From Bacteroidota bacterium (GTDB lineage: Bacteria > Bacteroidota > Bacteroidia > Chitinophagales > Chitinophagaceae): a stretch of 11,098 nucleotides of DNA. The stretch is taken from positions 1-11,098 of the forward strand of contig JAGWPI010000231.1 of NCBI GenBank assembly GCA_028877005.1, in the 5' to 3' direction. Each line of letters starts with the position of its first letter. The stretch's first letter is position 1. Positions 6,514 to 11,098 of the stretch are shown piece by piece. The notes under the pieces were generated by a model. The model searched no databases. It saw only the letters and a list, made by a program, of their open reading frames with translations, and was not told the origin of the DNA. The translations under genes were made by a program, and so were the position numbers.

Positions 6514-9285
6514 TTATTGTTTCAGAAATTGGCGTAAAACATATTGCAAAATTCCACCATTTTTAAAGTACTCAACTTCTATTTGAGAATCTAACCGCGC
6601 CAAAGCATTAAATTGAATAACTGTACCATCCTCTTTTTTTGCAGTAATTGATAAAATTTTTAATGGTGAAAGCTGATTATCAATACCCATTATATTAAAG
6701 AATTCTTTACCAGATAAGCCTAACGATACCGCATTTTCTCCAGGTTGATATTGTAAAGGCAAAACGCCCATTCCTACCAAATTACTTCTATGAATTCGCT
6801 CATAGCTTTCTGCTAATACTGCTTTAATACCTAATAGGAAAGTGCCCTTCGCCGCCCAATCACGTGATGAACCACTACCATATTCCTTACCTGCCAATAC
6901 AATGAGTGGGATAGAATTTTCTTTATAGCGCATAGCTGCATCATAAACAAACATTTCTTCCCCGGTAGGTAAATAAATTGTATAACCCCCTTCTTTTGTG
7001 GCAATTTTATTTTTAATACGAACATTAGCAAAAGTACCACGCACCATCACTTCATCATTTCCTCTTCTTGAACCGTATGAATTAAAGTTGGATATAGAAA
7101 CCCCTTTACTCAACAAATATTTTCCTGCTGCAGAATGTTCTGAAAACGAACCTGCTGGCGAAATATGATCGGTGGTGATGCTATCACCTAGCATTAGCAA
7201 AACACGGGCATTTTCAATATCTTGAAGAGGTAGGGGGGTATTGGGCATATATTGAAAAAAAGGAGCCTGCTTAATATAGGTAGATTGGTTACTCCAAGTA
7301 TATACATTTTCTTTAGCAACTGAAAGTTGTTGCCAAATACTATTGCCATCAAATATGGTTTTATAATTTTTTTCAAAATCAGCCGGTGATAATACTTTTT
7401 GCATAATACTTTGAATCTCATCATTAGTTGGCCATATATCTTTTAAATAAATGGGTTGTTGGTTTCTATCATAACTAATAGGCTCGTTCATAATATCAAC
7501 ATCAACCCTTCCTGCTAATGCATAAACAACTACCAACATTGGAGACATGAGGAAGTTCATTTTTACTTGAGGGTGTATACGTGCCTCAAAATTCCTATTA
7601 CCTGATAGAACAGATGCTACTACTATATCATTTTCTTCAACAGCTTTAGCAATATGATATGGTAACGGCCCTGAATTGCCTATACAGGAAGTACAACCGT
7701 AACCTACTACATGAAATTGTAATGCCTCCAAATCACCTAATAAATCAGCTTTTTTTAAGTAATCTGTTACTACTTTTGATCCTGGCGCCAATGATGTTTT
7801 AACCCATGGTTTAACATCAATCCCCAATAACCTAGCCTTTCGTGCCACTAAACCTGCACCTATCATAACATATGGATTAGAGGTATTTGTACAAGAAGTA
7901 ATAGCAGCAATAACAACCGCACCATCATTCAACATAAATTTTTCTTCGCCTAAACTTACCCAAACTTTTTTCATCCCATTTTCTAACTGAACTTCTACTG
8001 TATTCAAGTTATCTTGATTGTTTGTATGTATAGGCTGACTACCACCTTCTCCCCTCCACTTATCAATAACAGATTCATTTAAAGCAATATAATTTCTATC
8101 GTAACTTTCTTTTAAATGCTTTATAAAGATTTGTTTAAAATCTTTTAAAAGAATTTTATCCTGTGGTCTCTTAGGACCAGAAACAGTAGGGACTACTGTA
8201 GACAAATCTAGTGTAACTACATCGGTATATGAAATAGTTTCATTGCCGGTTCGCCACAACATATTGGATTTGCAATAAGATTCAACCAACTCTATTTGTT
8301 CAGGGGTTCGGTTGCTTTGTCGCATGTATTCAATGGTTTTTCCATCTATAGGAAAATAAGTAATTGTACACCCAAATTCTGGCGACATATTGCCAATAGT
8401 AGCTCGATCAGGAACAGATAAAGCATCAAGACCATCTCCAAATACTTCTACAAACTTTCCAACCACACCATATTTTCTTAACAATGCTGCAATGGTTAAT
8501 ACCATATCTGTAGCAGTAGTGCCTGCTGGTAATTTACCCGTTAGTTGTAATCCAATTACTTCGGGCATAATAAAATATACCGGTTGTCCCAAAAGTGCAG
8601 CTTCAGCCTCAATGCCCCCTACACCCCAAGCAACTACGCCAATGCCATTTACCATAGGGGTATGACTATCTGTTCCTACTAAAGTATCCGGAAATACAAT
8701 ACCATTCCTTTCAATAACACCTTTTGATAAATATTCTAGGTTTACCTGATGACAAATACCCATTCCGGGCGGTACTACACTAAAATTGTTAAATGCATGT
8801 TGTGCCCATTTTAAAAATTGATATCTTTCTTCATTGCGCATGTATTCTTCCTCCATATTTTTCTCATACGCATAGGCAGATCCAAAATAATCTACTTGGA
8901 CTGAATGGTCTATTACTAAATCAACAGGAATAATTGGGTTAATAATGTTGGGATTCTTACCCTTTTCAGCAATGGCTGTACGTAATGAAGCTATGTCTAC
9001 AACTGCCGGCACGCCGGTAAAATCCTGCATTAATACCCTTGCAGGTTTAAATGGTATATCTTTATCAGAAGCCTTTGGTTTCCAATTAAGCAAAGTTTCC
9101 ACATTCTCTCTCGTAATAGCAAAATCATCAAAATTTCTTAATACATTTTCTAATAATATTCTAATTGAAAATGGCATTTTACTAACGGCATATCCTTTGT
9201 GTTCTAATTCAGTTAGACTGTAGAATAGAAAACTACCTTTACTTGTTTTCATTTCTTTTGTAATGTTTAAAAAATCATTCTTCAT
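6514..9285 (-). CDS. acnA: aconitate hydratase, AcnA type
   Basis: This enzyme interconverts citrate and isocitrate through cis-aconitate in the TCA cycle, using a [4Fe-4S] cluster in the cytoplasm. The frame opens at a TTG at 9309, but the ATG at 9285 (MKNDFLNITKEM) gives a normal AcnA N-terminus and 923 residues; a second ATG at 9252 is also possible. Numbering from 9285, QDFTGVPAVVD is at 87-97, DHSV at 126-129 and TDSHTPMVNG at 205-214. Cluster ligands are Cys465 (SCTNTSNPY), Cys531 and Cys534 (GCTSCIGNSG), with the 66/3 spacing seen in E. coli AcnA. The swivel domain has GDSITTDHISPAG and GSRRGNDEVMVRGTF, and the C-terminal active-site Ser is about 807 in GSGSSRDWAAKG. All catalytic elements are intact. 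The length is slightly above the 891 of E. coli AcnA. The family is close to iron-regulatory protein 1, unlike AcnB. The 189-base leader holds no clear promoter. Confidence 0.97.
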   Translation of the reverse strand: MKNDFLNITKEMKTSKGSFLFYSLTELEHKGYAVSKMPFSIRILLENVLRNFDDFAITRENVETLLNWKPKASDKDIPFKPARVLMQDFTGVPAVVDIASLRTAIAEKGKNPNIINPIIPVDLVIDHSVQVDYFGSAYAYEKNMEEEYMRNEERYQFLKWAQHAFNNFSVVPPGMGICHQVNLEYLSKGVIERNGIVFPDTLVGTDSHTPMVNGIGVVAWGVGGIEAEAALLGQPVYFIMPEVIGLQLTGKLPAGTTATDMVLTIAALLRKYGVVGKFVEVFGDGLDALSVPDRATIGNMSPEFGCTITYFPIDGKTIEYMRQSNRTPEQIELVESYCKSNMLWRTGNETISYTDVVTLDLSTVVPTVSGPKRPQDKILLKDFKQIFIKHLKESYDRNYIALNESVIDKWRGEGGSQPIHTNNQDNLNTVEVQLENGMKKVWVSLGEEKFMLNDGAVVIAAITSCTNTSNPYVMIGAGLVARKARLLGIDVKPWVKTSLAPGSKVVTDYLKKADLLGDLEALQFHVVGYGCTSCIGNSGPLPYHIAKAVEENDIVVASVLSGNRNFEARIHPQVKMNFLMSPMLVVVYALAGRVDVDIMNEPISYDRNQQPIYLKDIWPTNDEIQSIMQKVLSPADFEKNYKTIFDGNSIWQQLSVAKENVYTWSNQSTYIKQAPFFQYMPNTPLPLQDIENARVLLMLGDSITTDHISPAGSFSEHSAAGKYLLSKGVSISNFNSYGSRRGNDEVMVRGTFANVRIKNKIATKEGGYTIYLPTGEEMFVYDAAMRYKENSIPLIVLAGKEYGSGSSRDWAAKGTFLLGIKAVLAESYERIHRSNLVGMGVLPLQYQPGENAVSLGLSGKEFFNIMGIDNQLSPLKILSITAKKEDGTVIQFNALARLDSQIEVEYFKNGGILQYVLRQFLKQ

Positions 9286-9444
9286 AAAGAAAGTATTATT
9301 GTGGAGCAATTAATGATACATCTAATTATTACGAAATAATATTTAAAATTGGCGTTGTTTTAATAATAATTTTGCTTAAACGTTACTAAGAACAATAGAA
9401 TATAAATTTACTTCATTTTAAGAAATAAAACATTCCATTTATTT

Positions 9445-9479
9445 TAAAAAAGAATTTAAAATTTGATGAAACTTTTAAA
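9445..9479 (-). terminator. possible weak terminator overlapping the SMUG2 stop
   Basis: Arms TTTAAAA (9455-9461) and TTTTAAA (9473-9479) pair, with a further three A-T pairs inside across a one-base bulge. On the minus strand they are followed directly by TTCTTTTTT. The stem covers the stop codon at 9475-9477 and is all A-T, so it is weak. The rest of the 9286-9474 gap is AT-rich with nothing else recognisable. Confidence 0.3.
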
Positions 9480-10179
9480 ATAATAAGGCTTCCTGAAATG
9501 CTTGTATGTACTTTTTAATATACAGTTGTTTTTGTTTTTGTCTATACTGCATAATAAATCGAGGATGCTCTAAGGGTATAATTTTTTGGAAAAATTGATA
9601 GGACTCATTCAATTTTAGCAGATAGTTATAATTTTTACCACTCCCCAAACAAAAAGCAGTATGTGTGAGGATACCAAATTGAATTTGTTGCTGTAAGGAT
9701 TGAATTATAAATGGCGTCAGCGCTACTTGCAAATCTTTATTATCATAATAATTAAAATTTATGAATTGATTTGCATTTGTTTGTTTTGCAAACCCTAATG
9801 GAACAACGGAATTAATATAAAAATATTCATAAAATAGTTTTGTTCCCCCAAAAGCCTGAATCATATCATAAATAAAAACCGAAGAGGGTTCATGAGTTTC
9901 TTTACCACTGTAAGGTATACCACATGCACTAATCAATCGCTTAGTATCAGTAAAGGGAACACCGGTAATAGCTGCACCAAAACGTCCGGGGTTAATACCA
10001 ATGATAAACACCCTTTTTTGTTGATCATTATAAAATTTTTTATAAAATTTTTTCATTAATTGAATGGCCCCTTGATTATTTTGAAAGGGATTCATAGCAA
10101 CAATTGCTTTGGGCAATGGAATATTTAAAGAAAGTTTTTGATTAAAGTGAATAATGCCGTTTGCAAAAGTATTTTTCAT
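9475..10179 (-). CDS. SMUG2-like (family 3) uracil-DNA glycosylase
   Basis: The frame extends to a TTG at 10185, but the ATG at 10179 is preferred, giving 234 residues. The uracil-DNA glycosylase fold is shown by motif 1, GINPGRFGAAITGVPF (residues 61-76), close to the GMNPGPFG-type motif of SMUG enzymes, and by motif 2, HPRFIMQYR (205-213), at the position of the DNA-intercalating loop. Between them, ISACGIPY and FYINSVVPLGF match the bacterial SMUG2 group described from Pedobacter, also seen in databases as a DUF4918-type domain. The expected role is removal of uracil and related deaminated bases from DNA at the start of base-excision repair. The Asn of motif 1 (N63) is present. The upstream neighbour on the same strand is the ACR3 permease, 97 bases away and separated by its own predicted promoter, so a shared role is unlikely. 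Confidence 0.88.
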   Translation of the reverse strand: MKNTFANGIIHFNQKLSLNIPLPKAIVAMNPFQNNQGAIQLMKKFYKKFYNDQQKRVFIIGINPGRFGAAITGVPFTDTKRLISACGIPYSGKETHEPSSVFIYDMIQAFGGTKLFYEYFYINSVVPLGFAKQTNANQFINFNYYDNKDLQVALTPFIIQSLQQQIQFGILTHTAFCLGSGKNYNYLLKLNESYQFFQKIIPLEHPRFIMQYRQKQKQLYIKKYIQAFQEALLF

Positions 10180-10187
10180 AACCAAGA

Positions 10188-10247
10188 AAGTTGCACGCTA
10201 TTTTAACTTAATAATAAAATTATTATTAGATTTCCATAGTGCAACTT
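10188..10247. repeat. inverted repeat bracketing the SMUG2 promoter
   Basis: AAGTTGCAC (10188-10196) and GTGCAACTT (10239-10247) are perfect 9-base inverted arms 42 bases apart. Nested inside are TAATAATAA (10209-10217) and TTATTATTA (10220-10228), a second perfect 9-base palindromic pair. On the minus strand the right-hand outer arm contains the promoter's TTG, while the left-hand arm lies between the predicted transcription start and the ATG. The layout resembles paired operator half-sites (inference). Confidence 0.6.
10215..10244 (-). promoter_or_regulatory. predicted Bacteroidota-type promoter for the SMUG2 gene
   Basis: On the minus strand TTG (10244-10242), 19 bases, then TAATTTTA (10222-10215) match the TTG-N19-TAnnTTTG pattern at all but the last base. 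Transcription would begin around 10208, about 30 bases before the ATG at 10179. Confidence 0.5.
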
Positions 10248-10253
10248 AAAATT

Positions 10254-10284
10254 GAAAAAAGAATGAAATTGTATACTTATTTCA
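10254..10284 (-). terminator. possible terminator overlapping the ACR3 stop
   Basis: On the minus strand TGAAAT (10284-10279) pairs with ATTTCA (10269-10264) around a 9-base loop, followed at once by TTCTTTTTT (10263-10255). The first arm overlaps the ACR3 stop codon (10279-10277). The stem is only six pairs, so it is a weak candidate. Confidence 0.38.
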
Positions 10285-11098
10285 ACTTTTGATTAGCTAC
10301 AATTTTAGGTGCATACCATTTATTGCGAATCCAAAATGCAACATTAACCAAGGTAATTAAAGCAGGGACCTCAACTAAGGGGCCAATTACGCCTGCAAAT
10401 GCTTCACCACTATTTATACCAAATACACCAATTGCTACAGCAATGGCCAATTCAAAATTATTTCCCGCAGCAGTAAAAGCAATTGAGGCATTCACCGAAT
10501 AATCTGCACCCATTTTTTTGCCAACAAAAAAACTCACTAAAAACATAATGGCAAAGTAAATTACAAGTGGTAATGCAATGCGCAGTACATCAAACGGAAT
10601 CTGAACAATTAATTCACCTTTTAAACTAAACATTACTACAATGGTAAATAAAAGTGCAATTAAAGTAATAGGTGAAACAAAAGGTATAAACTTATTATTA
10701 TACCATTCTTCTCCTTTAGCTTTTAATAAAAAATAACGAGTTAAGAACCCGGCTACAAAAGGAATTCCTAAATAAATAGCTACACTTTCTGCAATGTGCC
10801 CTATGGTAATGTTAACTGTATTTCCAGTAAATCCAAAAAGAGGAGGCAGAACTGTAATAAAAAAGTAAGCATATACACTATACAACAATACCTGAAAAAT
10901 ACTGTTCAGTGCTACCAATCCAGCTGCATATTCCCTGTTGCCTTCTGCTAATTCATTCCATACTATCACCATCGCAATACAACGAGCCAATCCAATTAAA
11001 ATGAGCCCTGTCATATAAGCAGGATAATTGTGCAAAAAAATAATGGCAAGAAAAAATGCCGCCACGCTGGTTTCCCAAACCCAGCGCGTAGACCAGTA
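10277..11098 (-). CDS. ACR3-family arsenite efflux permease (5' end outside window)
   Basis: The frame runs from the right edge to a TAA at 10279-10277, giving 273 residues. Family length is about 350, so roughly 80 N-terminal residues are missing. The GTG at 11065 is not the true start. ACR3 exports arsenite across the inner membrane using the proton gradient. Diagnostic segments are [19 protein letters not shown], with the conserved functional Cys, the helix with [32 protein letters not shown], and [20 protein letters not shown] followed by [11 protein letters not shown], with the conserved Glu. About seven hydrophobic helices are visible. Such genes usually sit in arsR/arsC operons, and the partner genes would lie beyond the right edge. 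The last 11-13 codons at the edge are GC-rich and do not resemble the family's usual NW-x-x-GP stretch, which could mean a divergent or misassembled edge. Confidence 0.93.
   Translation of the reverse strand, partial: YWSTRWVWETSVAAFFLAIIFLHNYPAYMTGLILIGLARCIAMVIVWNELAEGNREYAAGLVALNSIFQVLLYSVYAYFFITVLPPLFGFTGNTVNITIGHIAESVAIYLGIPFVAGFLTRYFLLKAKGEEWYNNKFIPFVSPITLIALLFTIVVMFSLKGELIVQIPFDVLRIALPLVIYFAIMFLVSFFVGKKMGADYSVNASIAFTAAGNNFELAIAVAIGVFGINSGEAFAGVIGPLVEVPALITLVNVAFWIRNKWYAPKIVANQKLK
11065..11086. repeat. GC-rich hairpin at the window edge inside ACR3
   Basis: CGCTGGTTT (11065-11073) pairs with AAACCCAGCG (11077-11086) around a CCC loop, with one bulged C at 11080, giving nine pairs. Bases 11059-11098 are about 62% G+C, against a strongly AT-rich window. 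Confidence 0.65.

Noticed and set aside
8390..8665. Open frame on the plus strand inside acnA, and a similar one at 8945-9223
   Set aside because: Both lie opposite conserved aconitase sequence and give Pro/Ser/Thr-rich translations typical of antisense frames.
9286..9474. Possible cis-regulatory RNA or iron-responsive element in the acnA leader
   Set aside because: Only short all-AT pairings such as ATTATT/AATAAT at 9325-9340 are visible, with no recognisable riboswitch or iron-box pattern.
1..11098. Defence island, mobile element, CRISPR array or biosynthetic cluster
   Set aside because: No transposase, integrase, nuclease, toxin-antitoxin pair, spaced repeats or terminal repeats are seen. 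The genes are ordinary metabolic, repair, transport and envelope functions.

Overview
The window reads as an AT-rich chromosomal segment of a Bacteroidota bacterium, most likely a member of the Chitinophagales/Sphingobacteriales side (inference). The reasons are the SMUG2-type uracil-DNA glycosylase, the short RRM RNA-binding protein with an Arg/Asn-rich tail, several secreted proteins and outer-membrane barrels whose signal peptides end in AQ or SQ, the lack of Shine-Dalgarno sequences, and upstream elements resembling the Bacteroidota TTG/TAnnTTTG promoter. Both edges cut through genes. I see no RNA genes, IS elements, CRISPR arrays or phage genes, and no gene-free stretch reaches 300 bases.

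Left part (1-2582): the C-terminal half of an LtaS-like membrane sulfatase/phosphoglycerol transferase on + converges with a TPR plus YaiO-type outer-membrane barrel gene on -. Both are plausibly cell-surface glycan functions. A divergent intergenic region of about 160 bases then leads to a small RRM RNA-binding protein gene on +, which ends in the window's clearest intrinsic terminator. That terminator is shared with the converging gene cluster on its right.

Right part (2612-11098): everything is on the - strand. In transcription order (right to left) the genes are: a truncated ACR3 arsenite efflux permease; a SMUG2-like uracil-DNA glycosylase; aconitase AcnA with all three cluster cysteines; a small DUF488/YeaO-like protein; an unrecognised secreted protein; a secreted S41 peptidase; and a BamA/TamA-like 16-strand-type barrel without POTRA domains. 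Most gaps are 40-190 bases, so these look like mostly independent or loosely coupled units rather than one tight operon. The S41 and barrel genes (38-39 base gap) are the best candidates for co-transcription.

Three genes have longer frames opening at TTG codons (unknown secreted protein, AcnA, SMUG2). In each I chose the nearby downstream ATG because it gives the better N-terminus. I do not see a convincing new multi-gene system. The most notable unexplained signals are a 9-bp inverted repeat bracketing the predicted SMUG2 promoter, a 10-bp inverted repeat that would pair over the start codon of the unknown secreted gene, and an unusually GC-rich hairpin at the right edge inside ACR3.
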